Of a stretch of 64,000 nucleotides of DNA, positions 45,270 to 57,169 are shown in pieces (the stretch's first letter is position 1; each line of letters starts with the position of its first letter). The notes under the pieces were generated by a model. It saw only the letters and a list, made by a program, of their open reading frames with translations, ran no database searches and had not been told where the DNA came from. The stretch comes from Planococcus citri. Its lineage: Eukaryota > Arthropoda > Insecta > Hemiptera > Pseudococcidae. The DNA lies in the NCBI RefSeq assembly GCF_950023065.1, contig NC_088678.1, positions 6,314,580-6,378,579 of the forward strand, in the 5' to 3' direction. A program made the position numbers and the translations under genes.

Positions 45270-45275
45270 AATAAA
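45270..45275 (+). terminator. polyadenylation signal, gene 4
   Basis: AATAAA about 105 bp after the stop, in the same context as genes 3 and 5. Confidence 0.5.
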
Positions 45276-45430
45276 ACGTTAGATTATGTACTTCTAATTT
45301 TTTAGTCTGTCTTTTATTTTTATTTTTCAAAAATATTTCAAATTTTTTTCTATGTTTTTTTTTTTACAAAATTTCAAAAACAAGTTTTTGTGAGGAAAAA
45401 GAAGAGTTGAATATTTACTTGAAAAGCTGC

Positions 45431-47765
45431 AGTCCGGCATATAGCATACCTAGAGTAATTTCATCCCCCTTCCCCTTTTCTCTTAAAAGGGAAATCCCAA
45501 ACAACATTTTAGCCAAATAAAGTTGGCCCTACTAACAAAATGGGGGTCATCTTGATGGAGTCAAAATCGCAGGTTTTGCTTTCCTGCATAGGACTCGAAT
45601 GAACTTTTTTGAACTTGACAAAGCTAGATCAAAATAACATGCAAGAATTCATCACCAGCCAGAATTTTACGTGCTGAAGTGCATTTTTCGATTTTTGGTG
45701 AATTTTCGAAAATCAAATTTATGTAAGTCAAAAATGGGAGGAAAAAATCAAAATTTTGCTAAACTGACCTAGAAAGCTTAAATTTGGCACAAACCCTATT
45801 TTTGATCTGCCAAATCGATTTGAAACTGTTTCAAAGCATTTTGAGCAGTTCTGGAGCCTCCAGCAGATTTTTGAAACTCGAAATTGATAAAAATTTCATC
45901 AATTGGAGTTTGAAAGCAGAAATTCGTTCTGCAAACTATTTTCAATACGCTATGACGTCAATTGCAGGCGGATTTCAAGTCATTTTGGAGCCTCCGCTGA
46001 CTCTTAGAAAATTTTTGGAGCTTCCAGTAGATTTTAAAAAATCGAAATTTCCCCAAATTCCCCAAAATTTCATCAAACGGAGATGGAAAGCCAAAATTCT
46101 GATGACGACTTCAGGTGGATTCAAGTCATTTTGGAGCCTCCAACAACTTTTTGAAAATTACTAGAGTCTCTACCAAATTTTTGAAACTTCAAATTCCCAC
46201 AACATTTTACCAAAATGGAGTTAGCAAGCTGAAATTTACTTCGAAAACTAATTGCAGTACGATATGAAGTCGCCTGCATGGTGGTTTCAAATAATTTTGA
46301 AGCTTCCAGCTACTTTCTGGAAATTTCAATTTTCCAAAAAACGCCATACAACCTTTCAAAAAGTCGCTGGAGGCTCCAAAACGACTTCAAAATCCACCTG
46401 CAGTCGACTTCGTAGCGTACTGAAATTAGTTTGCAGAATGAATTTCGTCTTTCCATATACAATTGATGAAATTTTGGGGAAATTTCAATTTTCAAAAATC
46501 TACTGGAGACTCCAGAACTACTCAGAACAGTTTGAAACAGTTTCCAATCGATTTGGCAGGTCGAAAATAAGGTATATCCCAAATTTCAGCTCTCTTAGCC
46601 AATTTGGTAAAATTTTGATTTTTTCCCTTATTTTTGGTTAAAATTTGATTTTCAAAAATTCACCAAAAATCGAAAAAGGCACTTTAGTACTTGAAATTCA
46701 TCTCCCTAGTAGAAAACATCGGCCTCACAAACCAAATCTAGCCCCCCCCTTCCGGGTGTAATAATCTTGTAATTATAAACACCCCCCCCCCCCCCAAAAA
46801 AAAAAAATTTGACACTTAATAAATTGTTGCCTGATCTTTCGATCTACCTTTGTACGGTTTAAAAAATGTCGTACAAGTCACAGTCGACTTGATGATGTGT
46901 TGAAGTATAGAAATTTCAAACATTGAAAAATCTGCTGGGGGCTCCAGTAATTTACAAAACGTCGCTGCAGGCTTGAAATGACTTGAACCCTTGGATTTGC
47001 AGCTATGTTTGGTTAAATTTTATGGAAATTTCGAACATTGAAAAATCTGCTAGAGGCTCCAGCAATTTCAAAAGTTCGCTGGAGGCTCCAAATTTACTCA
47101 AACTCACCAGCAGTCGATTCAATAGCTTGTTGGAATTGGAGAATGGAGTGAATTTTGGATTTTCAGCTCAATTTGATTAAATTTTATGGAAATTTCAAAC
47201 ATTGAAAAATCTGCTGGAGGCTCCAGTAATTTACAAAAAGTCGCTGAGGGCTCGAAAATGACTTGAACCCTTGGATTTGCAGCTATGTTTGGTTAAATTT
47301 TATGGAAATTTCGAACATTGAAAAATCTGCTGGAGGCTCCAGCAATTTTGAAAGGTCGCTGGAGGCTCCAAAATTACTCAAACTCACCAGCAGTCGATTT
47401 AATAGCTTGTTGGAATTGGAGAATGGAGTGAATTTTGGATTTCCAGCTTTGTTTGGTAAAATTTTATGGAAATTTCGAGCATTGAAAAATCTGCTGGAGG
47501 CTCCAAAATGACTTAAACTCACAAGCAGTCGATTTAATAGCGCGTTCAAGTTGGAGTGCAGCGTAAATTATTGTGCATTTCCAACTTTATTTGATAAAAT
47601 TTTGTAGATAAACCGGTTTCAAAAATCTACTGGAGGCTCTAGGACTGCTCAAAACAGGTTAAAACTGTTTTCAATCGATTTGGCACGTCAAAAATATCGT
47701 AAAGTATATCTCAAATTTCAGATTTCTAGGTCAATTTGATATTATTCTAATTTTTTTTTTCATTT
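45431..47765. repeat. degenerate copy of the palindromic element family
   Basis: Begins AGTCCGGCATATAGCATACC, 265 bp after the stop of gene 4, homologous to the copies at 36311 and 51748. It holds many CTGGAGGCTCCAG units (47040-47640) and a C-run at 46782-46795. It ends near the start of the duplicated upstream DNA of gene 5. Confidence 0.7.
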
Positions 47766-48077
47766 TTGGCCTGTCTGGAGCAAGATGAGATTCATGAAAA
47801 AACTGAAAGCTCGTGCAGATCTCAAAAACAGTTCAAAAGTAGATATTTTAGCAACTACCCTAGACTCCAAACCAAATCACATAAATCACATCAGACAAAC
47901 TAAGTCTCGCTGCATAGTCCGTAACAGAACCTAAACCCACTGTAACAAAAACTCCGATAGAACAATCCTACTTACATCTAGACCTACCCCTACGCATTCA
48001 TAATAATATTTAGTTCAAGCCTCTGCCACTAGAGAATCAAGCAATCATGATTTGTTTTGAACGAGACTAGTTCACTA

Positions 48078-48272
48078 TCAGTACAGCCATCTATTTTATT
48101 GTGATTTCTTTCGATTCTACGAGTACAATTTAAAATAATATGTACAAAAAGACACGATAATTTCTGGAATGATTAATGATACGAGGACTTGATACCATAT
48201 ATGATTTTGTAAACTTGTGATAATATCTAGCCTATTTGATAACTGGTGCGTTATGTTCCTTAAAGTGAATCG
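48078..48272 (+). other. candidate non-coding first exon of gene 5
   Basis: Conserved CACTATCAGTACA and donor AAAGTGAATCG / GTAAGTG. The intron would end at 50241 (GTTTTACAG). Confidence 0.5.
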
Positions 48273-48817
48273 GTAAGTGATTATTAAATTCATATATTTT
48301 TATTAATTAATTCCAAAGGTACCTATGCTATGATTGGATAATACGTACATTATCAAATGGAATCAGAATTTCACGATGGTGTTATAGTTATTTTCTTTCA
48401 TAAGCATTATAAATGCCAAAATAAAGAACATCGCCTAAAAGATGAAGAATTACACAAAAAATAGTTCTCTGTGATGAGCACTTATTTTGATTTTAGATCT
48501 TTTCCAAAGTATAGTTTGAGGCGCGTTCTCCTCATTAAAAATAATTTCAATATTATTCGTTCGAATTAATATTAATATTTCGTAAAGTTTTACTCATCCA
48601 CAAATTGATAAGAGAAACAGGGTTACCACTTTGGAAAACTTCAAAAATTCAACTCAAGGGATGATAATTGAAACATTCAAAAAAGGTCAAAAAATACTCG
48701 TAGGCAAAGCTTCATTTGTGCCCCCTACGAAATTTTGAAAAATATAAAAACTGTCCATAAAAACTTTAACAATCAACGAATTTGGAGTACCTAAAATGAA
48801 ATTTGACAAAAAAAGCT

Positions 48818-49790
48818 TTCAGGGTCATTCCATGTCAACTCAACCAACGTTTTTGAGTCATGTCTTTCGATTTCGCTCAAATTTTTTTTACAATATATAC
48901 CCACCCTGTAAGTCAGAACCCCGCAATTAGTTTGGTCCCAGACCCCTCAGGACGGGGGGGTGTGGGGGGGTCTTCCATTATTTTCACATTGTCTCGAGGT
49001 ACTCAAGTTCAGCAGCCCATTTCTTTAAAACTATGATACTTTGATCAAAACTGATTTCACAGTTTGAAAGGGCATTTCATTTAGAACTTTTTAAGCATTT
49101 TGAAATTTTCAAAAGTTGAAAGTTGAACTTTCAAATTGAAAGTTCAAATTTCAAAATGACGCTGTAAGTGGGAGCTACCATTTAAAATTTTGAAAACATT
49201 TCCATAGATGAACCTTTTGATGCTTTTTCGAAATATTCTAGTTTCGAGATGGGATCTCTCAATGGAGGGGGAGCAGCCCCACCCCCAATTTTGGGCAAAA
49301 CTTTCGAAAGAAAATCTGGGGCATGTGATATATCGAATTCTATGTTTTTGGTAACGCTGAACACGAATATGACGTCAGAGTTTTGATAGGACCCCATCCA
49401 CGGCCCTCAGCACCTCCCCAAAGGGGGTAAAAGTTCAAGAAAGTGTTTTGTTCGTGTGACACATGGAGTAGTATGTTTTTGGTGACGCTGAACACAAATA
49501 TGACGTCAGATTTGTGATTGGACCCCATCCACGGCCCCAACAATTTTTTTTGCCTTTTACCAATTGGGGTAAGTTCATTGGGGGAGGTTCTGGGGGCCAT
49601 GGGTGAAGTCGATTCGAAAAACTAAGGCAATATTCGTGTTCAGCGATATCGAAAACACACTATTTCATGTGTCACACGAATGTAACCATTTTTTGGGGAT
49701 CACCCCCTTCGGAGAGGTGCTGGAGGCCATGGACGGGTCCCCTTTTAGACAACTGAGTCGAAAATTATTTATTTTTGGACGATTCGGGTG
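48818..49790. mobile_element. partial copy of the GGGTCATTCCATGTCAACTC palindromic element
   Basis: The same truncated copy, at the same position, as 39926-40870. It begins TTTCAGGGTCATTCCATGTC and includes GACGCTGAACACGAATATGA-type units. Confidence 0.7.
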
Positions 49791-50293
49791 ACGGAAGGGG
49801 TAACGGTACAAAAATTATGAACCTAAATTTTTCGAGAATTGGCGTGCTGTGTGATGATCACATGAACATGAAGGTAAAATTACTGCTCCAGCAAAAAGTT
49901 TTCGAAAAATGGGTCTAAAAAACGAAAAAACATCTATTTTTGCATATTTTATTTGTATTTTAAATTTTCGATCGTGAATCAACAAGGGACCCTTTCGAAC
50001 TTACACGCCTCAATTCGCATAAAACCAAGCTAAAAATTGAAAGATTATGCCCCGACATCCTTGTAATCAAAAATTCAGGTGCTCCAGTTCGTTTTTGGAT
50101 TTTTGGTATCATAAATTATAAAAAATTTTATAAATAAAAAGAAGATTTCAAAGGCAATTTTTAAACTTTTTAATGAAATGTAATTTTTTTAGTTTCACGA
50201 ATTGAAAATTTTATATCCAGTATCATTTTATTGTTTTACAGTGTCTGAAAAAAATATCAATATACCCGCCGTCCCGCCCATTTCACCACGAAG

Positions 50294-51490
50294 ATGAGCC
50301 AGTCAACTTCCTCTGCATCAGATTTAAAACCAAAAGCCTCAATTCCAGATGATCAAAGTGTTGTTGATGCGAACTGGGAGAAAATCTCGTATTTGTGGAC
50401 CATAAAACATTTCCAACAATTCCATTGTAAAATCAATGAAGATATGCTAACGTCAACAGTGTTTAGTGCTGCCAACCATCCTGAATTTAAGTGGTATTTG
50501 AAATTTCATTTCAAGCAATCAGGGTCTGAATATGCTAATCATTTCGGGGTATTTCTATGTCGCTGTGAGCCTACCACTAAGCCCTTTGATAATGTATTTG
50601 TTGAATTGAAAATTTGTGCATTGAATGATGAACACAATGAATCACTTGATAAAAAATTCTCTCTAAAATTCACCTCCGAGATTTTAAGTTGCAGATTTAC
50701 AAAATTTATATCAAAGACAACATTATTAGATCCAAGGAACGGATTTCTACCTAACGATACTTTGAGAATTTTCTGTGAAATGAAATTCGCCCCAATAAAC
50801 AGTGCTGCCAGTGACGGAACAGAATCGACAACTCCTAACAATAGTCTTTCGAAATATGCAGGAGATTATCTTTTGGGCGGTGATGATTTCGTAGATGTTA
50901 CATTTTCAGTGGATGGTAAGAATTACGGTGCTAATAGAAGTATTTTAGCCGCTCGAAGTCCCGTTTTTGCCGCCATGTTCAAACAAGACATGCGAGAAAA
51001 CAAACACAGCAATGTAAATATCTCTGACATGAGTTGTGAAACATTCGAATGCTTTTACATATACCTGTATACAGACATCAGTGACAGCACCTTGGTAGAT
51101 GCAGAAATGGCGCTTAATTTACTCATCGCAGCTGATAAATATGACGTTGGTGGTTTGAAAGCAGTTTGTGAAGAAATATTATGGACGAATTTGGCGCAGG
51201 ATTTATCGACAGAGAATGTGATCTCTGTTTTAACACTGGCTGATAAATTTCGGGCAAAACAATTGAAAAAACAAGTTGTATCTTATATCCAGAAGCACCC
51301 TTCAATCATGACAACTCAAAGATGGAAATGTGAAATTTTGGCTCACCCTCACTTATTTGATGATGTGAATGGAGTACAGAATGAAGTATCTGAAGGTGTT
51401 CGGGTTAGAGTGCCATATACAGGTCGTGTTTGGAGTATACGACTACCACAGTGGCTCGAGAGGGTTAAGAAAACCTTGAAATCAACTTGA
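50294..51490 (+). CDS. MATH-BTB protein, gene 5
   Basis: A 398-residue single-exon frame from MSQSTSSASDLKPK. MATH spans about residues 31-168 (ISYLWTIKHFQQFHC, EFKWYLKFHFKQ, DTLRIFCEMKFAPINSA). BTB spans about 198-305 (FVDVTFSVDGKNYGANRSIL, RSPVFAAMFKQDMRENKHS). The BACK-like part is followed by the trio-specific tail EVSEGVRVRVPYTGR to PQWLERVKKTLKST. The usual AHK of the BTB is ANR here, as in gene 4. It is the intact sister of the broken gene 4, and shares with it the truncated transposon in its 5' intron. The CUL3-adaptor role is inferred from the family. Confidence 0.93.
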   Translation: MSQSTSSASDLKPKASIPDDQSVVDANWEKISYLWTIKHFQQFHCKINEDMLTSTVFSAANHPEFKWYLKFHFKQSGSEYANHFGVFLCRCEPTTKPFDNVFVELKICALNDEHNESLDKKFSLKFTSEILSCRFTKFISKTTLLDPRNGFLPNDTLRIFCEMKFAPINSAASDGTESTTPNNSLSKYAGDYLLGGDDFVDVTFSVDGKNYGANRSILAARSPVFAAMFKQDMRENKHSNVNISDMSCETFECFYIYLYTDISDSTLVDAEMALNLLIAADKYDVGGLKAVCEEILWTNLAQDLSTENVISVLTLADKFRAKQLKKQVVSYIQKHPSIMTTQRWKCEILAHPHLFDDVNGVQNEVSEGVRVRVPYTGRVWSIRLPQWLERVKKTLKST

Positions 51491-51607
51491 CTATTTAATG
51501 TAGATATGTATATTGTATTTGGATATCTTGCTTTATGTTTAATTTTTGTGCTACTGTCAAATGTTTTGCACAATTATGCAGTGAATTCTGTTTGTTTGGT
51601 TCATTTT

Positions 51608-51613
51608 AATAAA
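51608..51613 (+). terminator. polyadenylation signal, gene 5
   Basis: AATAAA about 118 bp after the stop (TTCATTTTAATAAAACATTTGA). Confidence 0.6.
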
Positions 51614-51747
51614 ACATTTGACTACTTCAGCTTTTCTAAACTGTTTTTTTTTTCAAAAATATTTCGAATATTTCTCCATATTATGTTCAAAATTTCAAAA
51701 ACAATTTTGTGAGAAAAATAAGGATCAAATATTTACTTGAAGAGTTA

Positions 51748-54595
51748 TAGTATGGTAAACTTGTCAAAAAAAAGTTGGCCCCATAAACAAAATGGCGGTC
51801 ATTTTAATGGACTGGTTAGCCGAAATCGAAGATTTTGCTTTCCAACATTAGAATCACACTGAACAAAGCTAGATTGATAGGGCATGCAAGAATTGATCAC
51901 CTGCCAAAATTTGAAGTGTTGAAGTGCATTTTTCGATTTTTGGTGAATTTTTGAAAATCAAATTCAAGCCAAAAATGAGAAAAAAATCAAAATTTTACCA
52001 AATTGACCTAGAAAACTGAAATTTGGCACATGCCCGATTTTAGACCTGCCAAATCGACTGAAAACGGTTTAAAACCGTTTTGGGCAGTTCTGGAGCCTCC
52101 AGTAGATTTTTGAAATTTAAAATTTCATCAAGTAAAGCTGGAGATCTGAAATTCACGCTACACTACTTGAATACAGTATTAAGTCGACTGCTAATGTCAT
52201 TTTGGAGCCTCCAGGGACTTTTGAAAATTACTGGAGTCTCCAGCAGATTTTTCAATGTTCGAAATTTCCATATTTAACCAAACATAGCTGCAAATCTAAG
52301 GGTTCAAGTCATTTCCAAGCCTCCAGCAACGTTTTGTAAATTACTGGAGCCTCCAGCAGATTTTTCAGTGTTTGAAATTTCCATAAAATTTGATCAAAAA
52401 GAGCTGGAAATCCAAAATTCACTTCACTCTCCAATTGCAACAGACTATTAAATCGACTGCTGGTGAGTTTACGTCATTTTGGAGCCTCCAGCGAACTTTT
52501 GAAATTGCTGGAGCATCCTGCAGGTTCTTCAATGTTCGAAATTTCCATAAAATTTAACCAAACATAGCTGCAAATCCCAGGGTTTAAGTCATTTTTGAGC
52601 CTCCAGCGACTTTTTGTAAATTACTGGAGCCTCCAGCGAATTTTTAAATGTTCGAAATTTCCATACAATTTCACCATCAACAGAGCTTGATATCCATAAT
52701 TTACTTCACACTCCAATTTCAACGCTCTATCAAGTTGACTGCTGGTGAGTTCACGTGATTTTGGAGCCCCCAGCGACCGGTTGAAATTTCTGGAGCCTCC
52801 AACAGATTTTTCAATGTTCGAAATTTCCATAAAATTTAACCAAACATAGCTGCAAATCCACGGATTCAAATCATTTTCAAGCCTCCAGCGACGTTTTGTA
52901 AATTATTGGAGCCTCCAGCAGATTTTTCAATGTGAAATGTCTATAAAATATAATCAAGCAGAGCTAGAAATCCAAAATTCACTCCATATTCTACAATTTC
53001 AACAAGCTATTAAATCGACTTCTGGCGGGTTTGAGTAATTTTGGAGCCTCCAGCGACCTTTTGAAATTGCTGGAGCCTCCAGCAGATTTTTCAATGTTCG
53101 AAATTTCCATAAAATTTTACCAAACATAGACATGAAACCAAAATTCACTCTACAATCCAATTTCAACGCGCTATCAAGTTCACTGCTGGTGAGTTTACGT
53201 CATTTTGGAGCCTCCAGCGACCTTTCGAAATTGCTGGAGCCTCCAGCAGATTTTTCAATGTTCGAAATTTTCATAAAATTTAACCAAACATAGCTGCCAA
53301 TCCACGGGTTCAAGTCATATTCGAGCCTCCAGCGACGTTTTGTAAATTATTGGAGCCTCCAGCAGAGTTTTCAAAGTGAAATTTCCATAAAATATTGGAA
53401 ATCCAAAATTCACTCCATTCTCCAAATTCAACAAGCTATTAAATCGACCGCTGGCAAGTTTGTGTAATTTTGGAGCCTCCAGCGACCTTTTGAAATTGCT
53501 GGAGCCTCCAGCAGATTTTTCAATGTTCGAAATTTCCATAAAATTTAACCAAACATAGCTGCAAATCCAAAGGTTCAAGTCATTTTCGAGCCTCCAGCGT
53601 CTTTTTGTAAATTACTGGAGCCTCCAGCAGATTTTTCAATGTTTAATATTTCCCTAAAATTTAATCAAACTGAGCTGGAGATCCAAAATTCACTCTATTC
53701 TCCAATTCCAACAAGCTATTAAATCGACTGCTGGTGGGTTTGAGTAATTTTGGAGCCTCCAGCAACTTTTTGAAACTTGAAATTTCCACAAAGTTCCATC
53801 AAATGGTATTGGAATGCCATAAGTGCTAATGTTAATTCGTACCTATAGATTTTGTTGCATTTTTTTGGAAAACAGTCTCGAGGCTCCAAAACGGATTGAA
53901 ATTTCCTGCAATCCAGCTCGGAATTGGCGCCCAAAAATAGAATGTGATCTAAATTTTATCTCTTTACCTGAAACGGACGCGAAAGAGTAATTTTTCACAT
54001 TTTCCAAGACGTACATATGAAATCATGGAAATTTCGTACATTGAAAAATCTGCTGGAGGCTCCAGTAATTTCCAAAAGTTCCTGGAGACTCAACTTGATA
54101 CTGTGTTGAAGTAGTGCAAGGTGAATTTCGGATTTACAACTTTGATAATTAGTGAAATTTCTACCAAATATAAAGTTTCAAAAATCTACTGGAGGCTCCA
54201 GAACTTTTCAAAACGGTTTGAAACCCATTGCAATGAGTTTGGCAGGTCGAAAATAGGGTATATTCCAAGTTTCAGCTTTCTAGGTCAATTTGGTAAAATT
54301 TTGATTTTTTCCCTCATTTTTGATCAAAATTTGATTTTCAAAAATTCGCCAAAAATCGAAAAATCCATTTTAGCACATGAAATTTTGGCTGATAATGAAT
54401 TTTGGCATGCTCTTTTGATCTAGCGTAGTCCAGTTCAAAAAATTTCGAGCGATTTTAATGTTGGAAAGCAAAATTTGCAATTTCGGCTGACCTGTTAATC
54501 AAAATGGTCGCCATTTTATCAGTAAAGCCAATTTTCTTTGGGAAAATTAGCTTTAAAATGTTCCTTATGATGATATGCCGGTCTATTGTGTTTCA
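51748..54595. repeat. degenerate copy of the palindromic element family with a long tandem interior
   Basis: Starts with a decayed end (AGTATGG) and ends GATATGCCGGTCT, with arm words CAAAATGGCGGTCATTTT and CAAAATGGTCGCCATTTT. From 52080 to 53800 it has about eight blocks of roughly 230-260 bp: GGAGCCTCCAGCAGATTTTT, CAATGTTCGAAATTTCCATA, AACCAAACATAGCTGCAAAT. The tandem blocks here run opposite to those at 31350-32750. No matching target duplication was found. Confidence 0.75.
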
Positions 54596-56514
54596 TATTT
54601 TTAAGAGAAGCTGAAATGTGTGTACTGATATTTTCCCTTAACACCCTTTAGACAATTATCCCCCATACCCCACACTGTACATTAAATTATTAATATATGT
54701 ACCTAAAAATTATTTTTTTCAGTCTCATTTTTTAAAAGTTTTCAACTTGGAAACAATATTTGAGAGGAATTGGAGGGAGGGGGGGAGCTCCACCATTAAC
54801 TCTAAAATCCAAACTATATAGAGATGTGTTTCCTCTTTCGACATCATTTCAACAGTAAAAATCAACTCACCCTAACTCGAATTAACATAATACGCTAATT
54901 CTATATACAAAATCATCGTAAGTACGAGTATAGGTAAACTAAAAAAAAAAAAAAAAATACCATCAAAAAAACATATAAGCATATACAATTTAAACAGAAC
55001 GTAGAAACATACTGGTCTACGCGACTAACTACAGCAAAGTACTATACATACATAACGTGTAATATTGTATAAATCTTTAAATAAATTTACACACAACAAT
55101 TCACGGCGCTATTTGACTACTTCAAGCGCATGCATGCTCAAGAAATTACATACGTTGGTTTTTCATTTCCTTTTTTTTTTCAAATTTTACTTTAGTTTAC
55201 CTCGCCCAGCGCTACGTATGAAAAAAAATTATAGAACGCGAAAACCCATCTCTTCGAGAAGTATGATGGCCAATATAACAAATAAAATAAAAATCGCGAT
55301 AGTTGAAATAGAGATATAGATAATTGAAAAGAATCGATTGCATCAAAATTCAGTCCTAATTTAGGTAGATAAAAAGGGAATAATTGAAATAGTCTTGTTA
55401 TAGGGTCCATTTGGTCGTCGTAAATTTTTTTTGCAAAGGTACCATTAAAACGCCGTTGTACTTGATTAAATACTATACGCTATAGTACGAACAATAACTA
55501 TAAAAACTAAGACTTAATCTATAAACTACAAAATAATTTCAAATTCGGATTCAGCATGGTCGAGAAAATAAAACAAAAAAACATTCCCTCATCAACATTT
55601 CAGCTACTGCGGAGAATTTTCTAATTTTTTTTTGATAAATTTTTGAAAATTTGATTTCCTTTGAGTTTTTTACGCTTCAATTCAAGTCAAAATGGAGAGG
55701 AGTCGTCTTAAATGAAAAGAATACGTCATGCAGTAAATTACCAAGATATGTACGATAACTAAGTAGATGCTGAATCCGAATTTGGTATCAATTTCCATCT
55801 TAAATCACCAAGTAGGTAGCTAAGTACTCGATAAATCTATTATCAAAAATAAAATAAATAGGTATCGATTCGCTATTCACTTCTCAAATATCAACACTTG
55901 TGTCTTATCTCTATTTCTTTTACTTCGCTGATAACTACGAGTAATTCGATCATTCCATCCAAAACGTCATTTTAGTGATTATACTCGTAGCATCAATATG
56001 ATCAATGAGTTCATCGAAATGAAAAAATTTTCAATTTCCGAATAATAAATATCGAAGTGTGATTTTAGCTCATACGTTTCCATTCCAGTTTGTAAACTCA
56101 GACTAAATCCATCGATGCTAAAACACCTCCAATATACGAAAATACGAGTAGCAACCATAAAAATGTTAAGAAGTTATAACAGAGTGCTTTACGTAACGGC
56201 CGTGAGGACACGTACACATACAAAATACGAACATTTTGATTATAGTACACAAAGCGTTTTTTAAACTAATTTCTAGTAAGTATGTAATTGGATTAATATT
56301 TTTCAACGGTAGGTAGGTATAATAGGTATAATCAAACGCCACAAAACGAACGCCATTCACAGACACTGTCACAATCGCCAACAGAAACAGAATCGTAACA
56401 TCGTAAGTGGTTTTCACTACTCTTCGTCCTTTTCGCTATACATAATCCTTTCGAACCCTTTGTTGCAACGAACCCTATCAAGCTATATTATCGTAATTAT
56501 TCGAAATTCTTCAA
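54596..56514. other. gene-free AT-rich stretch
   Basis: No supported gene. It contains A-runs, TAGGTAGGTA words and TACGAGTA words similar to the 3'UTR-like stretches elsewhere. A minus-strand frame near 56417 reads like a signal peptide but lacks an ATG. Confidence 0.3.
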
Positions 56515-57165
56515 ATTTTTGGGAAGGGGAAAGAAGGTGAGAGAAGCATTGAGAGGTTGTATCCAAAAAATAAGTACAAATTCGATCTCAGCATTCTCGA
56601 AAACCTATACCAAACGACACGTTACATGTCATTTTACATTTTTTTCGATACTCGTACTTTGCAGAACATGTTTGAAAGCGCTGGTGGGGCCTTCAGCTGG
56701 CAAACAATCGATATGTCACGTCACTTTTTTTGAGGGAGGGGGGATTTCGATCAAAATTGGGAGCCTGAAAAATTCTAGGAGGGGAGGGGAGGGGATAATT
56801 CCACAAAATTCCGTAAACATTACCACCAACGAAGTTTTCAAAACTATTTTTAAAATCATCACTTCCAGAGAGGTTTGATCTCATTGATTGGGAGGGAGGG
56901 AGGGGAGGGGGGTAACATCCCTAGCTTGGGGCAAACTTGAAAAAAATTATAAAAGTCATGCAATACATCGAACAGTGTGTTTTCTTCAAAGGTGCTGAAC
57001 TTGAAAATGACATTATATTTTTGATCCGATCCCTTCCTCTCCCCCTTGATCATCTTTATCAAGGCCAAAATCCAACAAATGGTCATTTTTTTGAACTCTA
57101 TTTCTTCCAACTTTCGAATTCTTACTGAGGAACCCCAACTGGGGACAATTTGAAGAGACGTACGA
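56515..57165. repeat. fragments related to the ~125 bp unit
   Basis: TTGTATCCAAAAAATAAGTA, AAATTCGATCTCAGCATTCT, CGAAAACCTATACCAAACGA near 56560, and an inverted GTGCTGAACTTGAAAATGAC near 56990, both beside G- or C-rich runs, as in the arrays at 1366-3715. Confidence 0.4.
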
Positions 57166-57169
57166 GTCA

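Noticed and set aside
56166..56417. Minus-strand frame that reads like a secreted protein with a signal peptide
   Set aside because: The first codon is GTG, not ATG, there is an in-frame stop just upstream, and no matching splice acceptor was seen.
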